Below, piece by piece: positions 1-7,262 of a stretch of DNA of 15,022 nucleotides (position 1 is its first letter; every line of letters starts with the position of its first letter). A model generated the notes under the pieces. It did no database searches. It saw only the letters and a program-made list of their open reading frames with translations, and was not told the DNA's origin. The stretch is from CAYHZL01 sp964361075 (lineage in GTDB: Bacteria; Bacteroidota; Ignavibacteria; UBA10030; UBA8401). Both the position numbers and the translations under genes were made by a program. The stretch lies in NCBI GenBank assembly GCA_964361075.1, contig CAYHZL010000081.1, forward strand, positions 1 to 15,022, given 5' to 3'.

Positions 1-1
1 A

Positions 2-131
2 GGGCGGTTCTATAAATTGAAAAAAAAATTTCTCGCAAAGACGCGAAGTCGCAAAGTATTGATTTTATTATGCTTTAATAGTTGTTTTCTTTGCGCCTTG
101 GCGGTGAAACAATGAATTTTTAGAACTGCCC
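2..131. repeat. Short element with terminal inverted repeats (MITE-like)
   Basis: The ends GGGCGGTTCTA (2-12) and TAGAACTGCCC (121-131) are inverted copies with one mismatch. Inside is a second inverted pair, CGCAAAG (34-40) and CTTTGCG (89-95), embedded in CGCAAAGACGCG-type and CTTGGCGG-type modules of a kind common in intergenic repeats of many bacteria. No ORF of note lies inside. The left flank is at the window edge, so a target duplication cannot be tested. Confidence 0.6.
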
Positions 132-160
132 ATTAGATAGAAAAAGTTTTTTGAAAGGTC

Positions 161-194
161 AACCCCTCCGGCGTTTTAAAACGCAGGAAGGGTT
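161..194. repeat. Intergenic hairpin
   Basis: AACCCCTCC and GGAAGGGTT form an outer stem with one mismatch, enclosing the perfect 14-bp palindrome GCGTTTTAAAACGC. There is no T-run on either side, so a repeat unit is more likely than an intrinsic terminator. The rest of the stretch up to 311 shows no gene and no clear promoter. Confidence 0.5.
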
Positions 195-311
195 ACCACA
201 CTAAATTAGAAGCAGGTTTCTTTACCTCAATAAAGAAAATGGTGTTGTTACAGATGTTATGTGCAACCCTAAGAGACTGCATAGCCGCTATGTACATACA
301 ATAAAAGAACA

Positions 312-1505
312 TTGAAATATATAACACGAACAGTTTGGATTTTATCATTAGTGAGTTTGTTTACCGATACAGCAAGTGAAATGCTGTATCCTATAATGCC
401 AATGTATTTAAAGACGATTGGGTTTTCAATAGTGCTGATTGGTATTCTTGAAGGTGTTGCCGAAGCAACAGCCGGACTGAGTAAAGGATATTTTGGCAAA
501 CGTTCTGATACTTCAGGCAAACGAGTTTCGTTTGTGCAGATCGGATATGCATTAAGTGCTATATCAAAACCGATGATGGCTTTTTTTATTTATCCGGTAT
601 GGATTTTTTTTGCAAGAACTATCGATCGTTTTGGGAAAGGGATACGAACCGGGGCGAGAGACGCAATTCTTTCTGACGAAGCAACTCCCGAAACGAAAGG
701 AAAAATATTTGGATTCCATCGTTCAATGGATACGTTTGGCGCTGTCTTAGGACCTTCACTCGCGTTGCTGTATCTCTATTTTTTCCCACAACAGTATACC
801 ACTTTATTTTACATTGCTTTTCTTCCCGGACTCTGTGCGGTTGCTGCGTCTTTTTTTTTGAAAGACAAACGGGAGAGAGTCTCAACAGAAAAAAAATCAA
901 CACCATTATTTTCCTTTTTAAAATATTGGAAAGTGAGCCCGCTGATGTATCGTAAAGTTGTCATCGGACTTTTACTCTTTGCGTTGTTTAACAGTTCAGA
1001 TGTTTTCCTTTTATTAAAAGCAAAACAAGACGGACTTACCGATACAGCAATCATCGGTGTTTATATTTTTTACAATCTTGTCTATGCGTTGTTTGCTTTT
1101 CCCATCGGTATAGCAGCAGACAAAATCGGATTGAAGAACATGTTTATTTTCGGGCTTTCATTATTTGCAATCGTCTATTTTGGTATGAGTTCAAACACTA
1201 CTCTGTATGCATTTATAGGATTGTTTTTTCTCTATGGAATGTATGCAGCCGCGACAGAGGGAATTTCAAAAGCATGGATCAGCAATGTTACCGACAAAAA
1301 CGATACTGCAACTGCTATAGGAACATATTCCGGATTTCAGAGTATTTGTACAATGATCGCAAGCTCATTAGCCGGAGTACTTTGGTATCATTTTGGCGCT
1401 AGTGCTACATTTATAGTAACCGGAATTGCAACAGTAGTAATTATTGTATATTTTTTTTCTATTGTAGTAAATTCCAAAGAACAACATATACCCATAGACA
1501 AATAA
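312..1505 (+). CDS. Major facilitator superfamily (MFS) permease
   Basis: Predicted 397-residue inner-membrane transporter with about 12 hydrophobic helices, the normal MFS length. Visible motifs are the loop 2-3 signature GKRSDTSGKRV (about residues 62-72), the equivalent second-half loop GIAADKIGLKN, and a DRFGKGIRTGARDA segment with FGFHRSMDTFG after it, typical of a drug-exporter-like MFS subgroup. The substrate cannot be read from sequence. The start is TTG: the frame is closed by a TAG at 282-284 and no ATG occurs before Met24, while the N-terminal residues RTVWILSLVSLFTDTASEML match the first helix of the family, so starting at Met24 would cut it. The ribosome site is weak. The next gene begins 42 bp downstream. 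Confidence 0.85.
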   Translation: MKYITRTVWILSLVSLFTDTASEMLYPIMPMYLKTIGFSIVLIGILEGVAEATAGLSKGYFGKRSDTSGKRVSFVQIGYALSAISKPMMAFFIYPVWIFFARTIDRFGKGIRTGARDAILSDEATPETKGKIFGFHRSMDTFGAVLGPSLALLYLYFFPQQYTTLFYIAFLPGLCAVAASFFLKDKRERVSTEKKSTPLFSFLKYWKVSPLMYRKVVIGLLLFALFNSSDVFLLLKAKQDGLTDTAIIGVYIFYNLVYALFAFPIGIAADKIGLKNMFIFGLSLFAIVYFGMSSNTTLYAFIGLFFLYGMYAAATEGISKAWISNVTDKNDTATAIGTYSGFQSICTMIASSLAGVLWYHFGASATFIVTGIATVVIIVYFFSIVVNSKEQHIPIDK

Positions 1506-1547
1506 AAATGACTACAGTACAAACATTACATCAAATAAGGAACCACA

Positions 1548-2123
1548 ATGAATAACAACTTCACTGTAACCACAAACATTATTATTAACTCATGTTACGC
1601 AAAGATGAAAAACCAACCGTCATTCCCGCATGTTTTTAGCGGGAATCTACATAATGGATGCCCGATTAAAGCATTCGGGCATGACGACCTTAATGTTTTA
1701 GGCATTTTCCCAACGTGCGTAACATCAGTTATTAATGCTGACCTACAACAAGTGTGGGACGCTTTGATAAATCCAGACAAAATTAAAGTATATCTGTTCG
1801 GCACAGAAACTGAGTCTGAATGGAAAGTTGGCAGTCCGATTTTCTTTCGTGGAAAGTGGGAAAGAACAACGTACGAAGATAAAGGAACAATTCTGGAAAT
1901 TCAGCCGGAAAAAATATTGAAATACAGTTATTGGAGTTCAATGTCCGGCAAGGCAGACATTCCCGAAAATTATGTGAATGTTACATTTCAATTAACGCCA
2001 CAAGGAAATGCAACGATGCTTGTTCTCATTCAAGATGGCATCACGGATGAAAAAGCAAAACAGCACACGGAACAGAATTGGGGAATGGTTTTGGATGGAT
2101 TGAAAAAACTTGCAGAATTGTAA
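1548..2123 (+). CDS. SRPBCC/AHSA1-like protein carrying an in-frame 49-codon repeat insertion
   Basis: 191-residue protein of the START/Bet v1 (SRPBCC) fold, AHSA1-like, a family of hydrophobic-ligand-binding or stress-related proteins with mostly unknown ligands. Family features are the first strand FTVTTNIIIN, VWDALINPDKIKVYLFG, a WKVGSPIFFRG turn, and the C-terminal helix ending in MVLDGLKKLAEL. The start ATG is supported by AAGGA about 6 bases upstream. Residues 15-63 are foreign: they are encoded by a 140-bp palindromic element plus a 7-bp target duplication (net 147 bp, 49 codons). Without them the protein reads TTNIIIN-ADLQQVWDAL and is 142 residues, the usual family length. The insert falls between strand 1 and helix 1, so the product may fold around a loop, be unstable, or be dead. 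Whether it is active cannot be judged from sequence. Confidence 0.8.
   Translation: MNNNFTVTTNIIINSCYAKMKNQPSFPHVFSGNLHNGCPIKAFGHDDLNVLGIFPTCVTSVINADLQQVWDALINPDKIKVYLFGTETESEWKVGSPIFFRGKWERTTYEDKGTILEIQPEKILKYSYWSSMSGKADIPENYVNVTFQLTPQGNATMLVLIQDGITDEKAKQHTEQNWGMVLDGLKKLAEL
1582..1735. mobile_element. 140-bp MITE-like element with 7-bp target duplication, inside a coding region
   Basis: The element (1589-1728) is flanked by direct repeats TTATTAA at 1582-1588 and 1729-1735. Its ends CTCATGTTACGCA and TGCGTAACATCAG are 13-bp inverted repeats with one mismatch. The interior holds two hairpins: ATTCCCGC/GCGGGAAT (1622-1629, 1639-1646) and ATGCCCGA/TCGGGCAT (1658-1665, 1675-1682), bounded by CGTC (1618-1621) and GACG (1683-1686). 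The two hairpins are inverted copies of each other, and the stem differences are compensated. It has no coding capacity for a transposase, so it would be non-autonomous. The parent element family is not identified. Confidence 0.85.
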
Positions 2124-2200
2124 ATCCGCTTTCACTTTCCTTTGTTTTCTTCTATATTACTTCGTAATTACTCTCTACAAACTATACAGGAATATTTATT

Positions 2201-3244
2201 ATGAAGAAAATAATTCTCTTTTGTTCTCTGCTTGTCGGGTTTTCATACATTGCGTTTGCATGGGGCGGAACAACACATAAGTTTATCAACAAGAATGCTG
2301 TAACGCATTTGCCTGTTTCGATGCAAAAGTTTATTGATCAGCAAGCGTTTCTTGAAACTCACTCAACCGATCCTGATACCCGCAAAGGCGGTGATCCAAC
2401 CGAAGGTCCTAAACATTTCTTGGATATTGATTATTATCCTGACTATAAAAATCTTACGCACAATTTAGATTCGCTCATTGCAAAGTATGGAACTACTATT
2501 GTGATCAACGATAATGGTATTCTTCCGTGGGCAACAGTATGGGCGATGGATTCTCTTACGGCACAGTTGAAGCGCGGCGATTGGACGAAAGCATATCAAA
2601 CAGCAGCAGATATTGGGCACTATGTTGCCGATGGACACCAGCCGCTGCATGTTGCACAAAATTATGACGGCGTGATGACTTCACAAAAAGGAATTCATTC
2701 GCGATATGAAACAAGCATGATGAATGCAAATATTTCTTCCATTGCTGTTGCAAAAGATTCTGTTCATTACATTGCCGATCCGATGCATTATATTTTTAAT
2801 TATTTGCTGATTTCAAATCAAGATGTTGATTCGTTACTTGCTGCAGATAAATACGCCGCACCTCCGGCAGGATATAATGGCACAGGAACACTTCCGGCAA
2901 ATTATTATTCGCTGTTGTGGGAAAAAACAAATGGTTTCACAAAGAGACAAATTCAATCTGCAACAATTGATCTTGCAAGTTTGTGGTACACTGCGTGGGT
3001 GAATGCCGGACTTCTTGCGAAGCCGACACAAGTCGGCAAGAGCAAATCATCGCTTCCAGAAGAATTTCGTCTGGAACAAAATTATCCCAATCCGTTCAAT
3101 CCGAAAACACAATTTCAATTTTCGCTTGCGTCGCAAAGATATATTTCATTCCAAATATTTGATCTGCAAGGAAAAGAAATTACTACACTCGTGAATCAAG
3201 AAATGAATTCAGGAAATTACAATACTGACATGGGATGCGAGTGA
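2201..3244 (+). CDS. Secreted S1/P1 nuclease / zinc-dependent phospholipase C family enzyme, sorting domain frameshifted
   Basis: 347-residue exported hydrolase. Residues 1-20 are a signal peptide ending IAFA, so the mature protein starts at Trp21, and in this family the N-terminal Trp itself binds zinc. Further likely zinc ligands are His26, His72, His140, Asp144, His150 (HYVADGHQPLH), His166 and Glu170. Glu at the last position resembles Bacillus phospholipase C rather than P1 nuclease, which has Asp, so the substrate (nucleic acid or phospholipid) is open. From about residue 286 a C-terminal sorting/FlgD-like domain starts (FRLEQNYPNPFNP), used for type IX secretion in related phyla. It breaks at residue 340: the frame shifts and stops at 3244, while the missing end continues in another frame to 3323. 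Start ATG has AGGAA about 8 bases upstream. Confidence 0.85.
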   Translation: MKKIILFCSLLVGFSYIAFAWGGTTHKFINKNAVTHLPVSMQKFIDQQAFLETHSTDPDTRKGGDPTEGPKHFLDIDYYPDYKNLTHNLDSLIAKYGTTIVINDNGILPWATVWAMDSLTAQLKRGDWTKAYQTAADIGHYVADGHQPLHVAQNYDGVMTSQKGIHSRYETSMMNANISSIAVAKDSVHYIADPMHYIFNYLLISNQDVDSLLAADKYAAPPAGYNGTGTLPANYYSLLWEKTNGFTKRQIQSATIDLASLWYTAWVNAGLLAKPTQVGKSKSSLPEEFRLEQNYPNPFNPKTQFQFSLASQRYISFQIFDLQGKEITTLVNQEMNSGNYNTDMGCE

Positions 3245-3323
3245 TGTTCCCAGCGGTGTGTATTTTTATCGTCTGCAATCGGACGATGAAGCGATAACGA
3301 AAAAACTCGTTCTTCTGAAATAA
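3231..3323 (+). pseudogene. Out-of-frame end of the preceding gene's sorting domain
   Basis: Read in the +1 frame from 3231, this stretch gives WDASDVPSGVYFYRLQSD and then ends in KKLVLLK before TAA at 3321-3323. That is the normal last part of the sorting domain: the intact copy in the gene at 10483-11052 has VQWNATNNFGAPVASGTYIY and ends in KKMVLVR. Losing two bases near 3226 (or gaining one) explains the break; restoring two would give TVTW, as expected. It could be a real mutation or a sequencing/assembly error. Confidence 0.8.
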
Positions 3324-3332
3324 CAAACACGC

Positions 3333-3959
3333 ATGAAAAAAAATCCCTGGACAAAAGAAGAACGTCAACTATTGCGAACATGTTCAACACCATACAACAT
3401 TCAATTATTTTTAGATAGTATTGAGTACAGCACCGAGTCGCGGTACCGCTGCCCGCGCAGTGTGCTGCACGATAGCCAAGCGCATTGCTTTGACGGCGCC
3501 GTGTTTGCCGCCGCAGCGCTGGAGCAGCTTGGATATCCGCCGCTTATTGTTGATATGCAAGCCGTTCGCGATGACGATCATGTTATCGCACTATTTCGGC
3601 GCAACGGTAGGTACGGTGCAATAGCGAAATCAAATTTTGCCGGACTTCGTTTTCGTGAACCAATTTATCTTTCAGTGCGAGAATTGGTGATGTCCTATTT
3701 CGAACCGTTTTTTAATCTGAATAAAGAAAAATCGCTCAGACAGTTTACCATACCGCTCAATCTTTCGCGATATAATAAAAAAGAGTGGCAAACGAATGAC
3801 GAAGCGATGGAAGAAATTGGATTGAAATTAAGTTATATTAAAGTGTATAAATTAATGCAGCCCGGTATGATTCGCGCGCTGCATCGTGTTGATGAACGAG
3901 CGTTCGAAGCAGGGATGCACGGCGCAAATAAAGCCGGCATTTACGATCCAAACAAATAG
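3333..3959 (+). CDS. Protein of unknown function, possible transglutaminase-like fold
   Basis: 208 residues, no signal peptide or membrane segment, so probably cytoplasmic. I do not recognise a named family. The middle looks like a papain/transglutaminase-like core: a Cys at the start of a helix (HCFDGAVFAAAALEQLGYPP, Cys52), then a beta-strand LIVDMQAV, then DDDHVIALFRRNGRYGAIAKSN with His83 and a polar residue about 17 positions later. This Cys-His order matches that superfamily, but the fold assignment is an inference. The first third of the gene (about 3428-3600) is clearly more GC-rich than the rest and than its neighbours. The gene begins 9 bp after the out-of-frame end of the phospholipase-like gene, with no obvious ribosome site, so it may be translated through coupling. 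Confidence 0.65.
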   Translation: MKKNPWTKEERQLLRTCSTPYNIQLFLDSIEYSTESRYRCPRSVLHDSQAHCFDGAVFAAAALEQLGYPPLIVDMQAVRDDDHVIALFRRNGRYGAIAKSNFAGLRFREPIYLSVRELVMSYFEPFFNLNKEKSLRQFTIPLNLSRYNKKEWQTNDEAMEEIGLKLSYIKVYKLMQPGMIRALHRVDERAFEAGMHGANKAGIYDPNK

Positions 3960-4020
3960 AATTATTTTGTAACTGCACAGCGTGTTTTTTGTAATTTTAG
4001 TATTTCCAAAGAGAATAAAG

Positions 4021-4130
4021 AAATCCCCCTTGCCCCCTTTGTAAAGGGGGAATAAGAGCGTGGAAATCCCCCTTGAAAAGGGGGAAACAGGCTGTAAGTC
4101 CGCCAGCTTTTTGGCGGAGGGATTTTTTGA
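4021..4130 (+). repeat. C-run/G-run hairpin repeat
   Basis: Three consecutive hairpins occur: CCCCCTTT with AAAGGGGG (about 4034-4050), AATCCCCCTT with AAGGGGGAAA (about 4065-4087), and TCCGCCA with TGGCGGA. The whole block starts AAATCCC and ends GGGATTT, so it also has inverted ends. Blocks of this style are common intergenic repeats in many bacterial genomes. The surrounding intergenic stretch 3960-4197 holds nothing else recognisable. Confidence 0.6.
4098..4128 (+). terminator. Possible rho-independent terminator
   Basis: The stem TCCGCCA / TGGCGGA with loop GCTTT is followed by GGGATTTTTT on the plus strand. It is suitably placed to end the transcript that runs from the MFS gene through the gene ending at 3959. 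It is also the last hairpin of the repeat block, so its role as terminator is an inference. Confidence 0.45.
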
Positions 4131-4212
4131 ATCAACAATAACGCTAAGTAGTTACATTATTTTTTAAATTGAGATTCAGCGAGAGAGCGTAAATATTTTG
4201 GAGAAAAAAATC

Positions 4213-4989
4213 ATGGCAAAACATACAGCACTTATCACCGGCGCATCCAGCGGAATTGGATACGAGTTAAGTAAAATATTTGCACAAAACGGAAACGATC
4301 TTGTGCTTGTTGCCCGCAACGCAGAAAAATTAAAAGAAATTGCCGAAACTTTTCAAGCGGAATACAAAGTAACAGTGCACATTGTGCCGATTAATTTGGC
4401 AACATCAAATGGACCGGATGAATTATTTCAACATTTGCAGCGAGCAAATATTGCGATAAACTTTCTGGTGAACAATGCCGGATTCGGAGTCATCGGAAAA
4501 TTTACCACAAACGATCTCGCTACTGAATTAGAAATGATTCAATTAAATATTACAACGCTTACACATCTTACTAAATTATTTCTCAAAGGAATGGTGGAGC
4601 GAAAGTTCGGTCGGATTATGAATGTTGCTTCGACTGCAGCGTTTCAACCGGGTCCGTTGATGGCAATTTATTATGCAAGCAAATCGTACGTGCTCTCTTT
4701 TTCTGAAGCAATCGCGAATGAATTAAAAGGTACGGGCGTTACGGTAACAGCACTGTGTCCTGGTCCGACTGAAACAGATTTTGGTAAACGCGCGAACATG
4801 GAAGGGACAAAATTGTTTGCCGCAGGAGTTATGTCTGCTGAAAGAGTCGCAAAAATCGGCTACAAGAAAATGATGAAGGGAACTACGATCGCTATTCCCG
4901 GATTCAAAAATAAAATGCTCGCACAATCAGTGCGTGTTTCGCCGCGCAAAATGTCGGCAGCGGTCGCACGATTTTTACAGGAAAAGTAA
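4213..4989 (+). CDS. Short-chain dehydrogenase/reductase (SDR)
   Basis: 258-residue NAD(P)-dependent oxidoreductase of the classical SDR family, probably cytoplasmic; the substrate is unknown. Seen: the nucleotide-binding motif TGASSGIG near the N-terminus (residues about 9-16), the structural NNAG motif, the catalytic Ser in NVASTAAF, the catalytic YYASK (Tyr and Lys), and PGPTETDF after it. It resembles the DltE/YqjQ-type general SDRs. I place the start at ATG 4213 because GGAG (4200-4203) lies 9 bases upstream; a TTG at 4198 would overlap that ribosome site and add only five residues before the MAKHTALITG start expected for the family. uvrB begins 9 bp after its stop, so the two are probably cotranscribed, although no functional link is evident. 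Confidence 0.88.
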   Translation: MAKHTALITGASSGIGYELSKIFAQNGNDLVLVARNAEKLKEIAETFQAEYKVTVHIVPINLATSNGPDELFQHLQRANIAINFLVNNAGFGVIGKFTTNDLATELEMIQLNITTLTHLTKLFLKGMVERKFGRIMNVASTAAFQPGPLMAIYYASKSYVLSFSEAIANELKGTGVTVTALCPGPTETDFGKRANMEGTKLFAAGVMSAERVAKIGYKKMMKGTTIAIPGFKNKMLAQSVRVSPRKMSAAVARFLQEK

Positions 4990-4998
4990 TTTACCACA

Positions 4999-7026
4999 AT
5001 GCCCTTCCATCTTGTTTCAGAATACACACCGCAAGGCGATCAACCCGAAGCGATTCGTCAACTTGTTGCCGGAATACAACGCGGCGATAAACATCAAACA
5101 TTACTCGGCGTAACCGGAAGCGGGAAGACGTTCACCATCTCCAATGTTATCACCACGATTGACAGACCGGTGTTGGTGATGTCGCACAATAAAACTCTTG
5201 CCGCGCAGTTGTATGCCGAGTTTAAAAGTTTTTTCCCGAACGATCACGTCGAATTTTTTATCAGCTATTACGATTACTACCAGCCCGAAGCGTACGTTCC
5301 CACGACCGATACATACATTCAAAAAGATTCATCAGTGAATGAAGAGATTGATCGCTTGCGTCTTCGTGCGACAAGCGCATTGCTGAGTGGGAAAAAAAAT
5401 GTCATCGTCGTAGCATCGGTCAGTTGTATTTACGGTATCGGCGCGCCCGATGAATGGCTGCAGCAAATGGTGGTAGTGAAAACCGGCGACCGTATTGAAC
5501 GAAATAAATTATTGCGCAAGCTGCTCGATATTTATTATGCGCGTAACGATTATGAATTTACGCGCGGCACCATTCGCGTGCGCGGCGATGTTATTGAAGT
5601 GATTCCGGCGTACGAAAACGACGAAGCGGTGCGCATCGAATTTTTTGGCGATGAGATTGAAAAAATTTCATACATCAATTCATTGGATGGCTCGCTGAAA
5701 GGTGAAACTGATTACGCTGTCATTTATCCTGCAAAGCAGTTTGTTACGACGCGCGATTCGCTGGAACGCGGCATCAAATTGATTGAAGTCGAAATGAAGG
5801 AGCGTCTCGAAGAACTTCGCTCGCTCAATAAATTTGTAGAAGCGCAGCGGCTTGAACAGCGCACTCGATTCGATCTTGAAATGATGCGCGAAGTTGGTTA
5901 CTGCAGCGGTATCGAAAATTATTCGCGCCAACTTTCCGGTCGTTCGCCCGGCTCGCGTCCGTACTGTTTGTTCGATTACTTTCCAAAAGATTTTTTACTC
6001 GTCATTGATGAATCGCATGTTTCGGTTCCGCAAATTGGCGGAATGTATTTTGGCGACCGCTCGCGCAAACAAAATCTTGTTGAATATGGCTTCCGGCTTC
6101 CTTCGGCGCTCGATAATCGTCCGTTGAAGTTTGATGAATGGGAACAAATGGTGCATCAAGTTATTTATGTCAGCGCAACGCCCGGTCCGTACGAATTGGA
6201 AAAATCGAAAGGCGTGTTTGTCGAACAAGTTATTCGTCCGACGGGATTGGTTGATCCTGCTGTGGAAGTCCGTCCTGTTAAAAATCAAATTGATGATTTG
6301 ATTGCGGAGATTCGGCTTCGCATCGAAATAAAAGAACGCATTCTTGTTACAACGCTGACGAAACGGATGGCGGAAGATTTAACAGAATATTTGCGTGACT
6401 TGAATATTCAAGTACAATACATTCACTCCGAAGTTGATGCACTGGCGCGTGTTGATATTTTGCGGAATGTGCGGCTTGGGCACAGCGATGTGTTGGTTGG
6501 TGTGAATCTTTTACGCGAAGGTTTGGATATGCCGGAGGTTTCGCTTGTTGCAATTTTGGATGCCGACAAAGAAGGATTTTTGCGCTCGGAGCGTTCGTTA
6601 ATTCAAACAGCGGGACGCACGGCGCGCAACGCGAACGGAAAAGTAATTTTGTATGCAGATAAAATTACTGAGTCGATGCGAAAGATGATGAGTGAGACTG
6701 CACGCCGCCGCGAAAAACAAATTGTGTTTAACACGGAACACAATATTACACCCACAACAATTTACAAATCGTACGATGAGATTATTGCCTCTACTTCTGT
6801 TGCGGATATCAGTTCTGAACGCACTGCACGAAGAGAACGCAAAGAATTGCCGATGGTCGCTGAATCCATTACGAAATATCTTTCAACTGAACAGAAGCAA
6901 GATTTGATTCAAGAATTGACAAACGAAATGAAACAAGCATCTGCCGATTTGGAGTTTGAGCGCGCGGCACAATTGCGCGATGAAATTGAGCGGCTTACTG
7001 TTGTCGGCAAGATGCAGAAACGTTAA
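4999..7026 (+). CDS. uvrB: Excinuclease ABC subunit B
   Basis: 675 residues, full length for UvrB, the helicase-like damage-verification subunit of nucleotide excision repair. It is loaded by UvrA, opens the helix around the lesion and recruits UvrC. Seen: Walker A GVTGSGKT (37-44); the DNA-clamping beta-hairpin region starting YYDYYQPEAYVP (about 90-101); DESH box VIDESHVS (around 335-342); helicase motifs VSATPGPYE and VGVNLLREGLDMPEVSLV; motif VI QTAGRTARN; and the C-terminal UVR domain that contacts UvrC (EMKQASADLEFERAAQLRDE, last 45 residues). The start lies 9 bp after the dehydrogenase stop, and the nearest purine-rich stretch (AGGAAAAG) is inside that gene, suggesting translational coupling. 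No SOS-box-like operator was recognised upstream. Confidence 0.98.
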   Translation: MPFHLVSEYTPQGDQPEAIRQLVAGIQRGDKHQTLLGVTGSGKTFTISNVITTIDRPVLVMSHNKTLAAQLYAEFKSFFPNDHVEFFISYYDYYQPEAYVPTTDTYIQKDSSVNEEIDRLRLRATSALLSGKKNVIVVASVSCIYGIGAPDEWLQQMVVVKTGDRIERNKLLRKLLDIYYARNDYEFTRGTIRVRGDVIEVIPAYENDEAVRIEFFGDEIEKISYINSLDGSLKGETDYAVIYPAKQFVTTRDSLERGIKLIEVEMKERLEELRSLNKFVEAQRLEQRTRFDLEMMREVGYCSGIENYSRQLSGRSPGSRPYCLFDYFPKDFLLVIDESHVSVPQIGGMYFGDRSRKQNLVEYGFRLPSALDNRPLKFDEWEQMVHQVIYVSATPGPYELEKSKGVFVEQVIRPTGLVDPAVEVRPVKNQIDDLIAEIRLRIEIKERILVTTLTKRMAEDLTEYLRDLNIQVQYIHSEVDALARVDILRNVRLGHSDVLVGVNLLREGLDMPEVSLVAILDADKEGFLRSERSLIQTAGRTARNANGKVILYADKITESMRKMMSETARRREKQIVFNTEHNITPTTIYKSYDEIIASTSVADISSERTARRERKELPMVAESITKYLSTEQKQDLIQELTNEMKQASADLEFERAAQLRDEIERLTVVGKMQKR

Positions 7027-7068
7027 TGTGTAGTGAGAATTAACTACTCAGCATTTAGAGAAAAGAGA

Positions 7069-7224
7069 ACACTGATGACACGGATTGAACTGATAAACAC
7101 TGATACCATGGGTTTTTTTCATTGATGATGTATAACCAAAATATTTTTTAAGAGGAACTCTTTGCGAATAACAAAAAGAAAAATAAATCCGCGTAAACCC
7201 GTCTTATCAGTGTCATCTGTGTGC
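7069..7224. repeat. Degenerate inverted intergenic repeat
   Basis: The left part contains AACACTGATGACACGGATT (7069-7087). The right part, read on the minus strand, contains CACACAGATGACACTGAT and ends ...CGCGGATT (7186-7224). These are diverged inverted copies built from repeated CACNGATGACACNGAT-like units. The middle is AT-rich with no ORF. No convincing terminator for uvrB was seen in this gap. Confidence 0.5.
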
Positions 7225-7262
7225 TATTCTTATTGAGTCAGTAAATACTGAAGGGGGACACA

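Noticed and set aside
3440..3449. GCGGTACCGC palindrome as an operator or insertion
   Set aside because: It is within a coding, GC-rich stretch, lacks flanking duplication and is not a codon-multiple addition that could be recognised.
4021..4090. CRISPR-like array from the repeated AATCCCCCTT units
   Set aside because: Only two units, each self-complementary, with no regular spacers; it is a hairpin repeat.
4198..4212. TTG start giving five extra residues to the dehydrogenase
   Set aside because: The GGAG ribosome site overlaps that codon and fits the ATG at 4213 instead.
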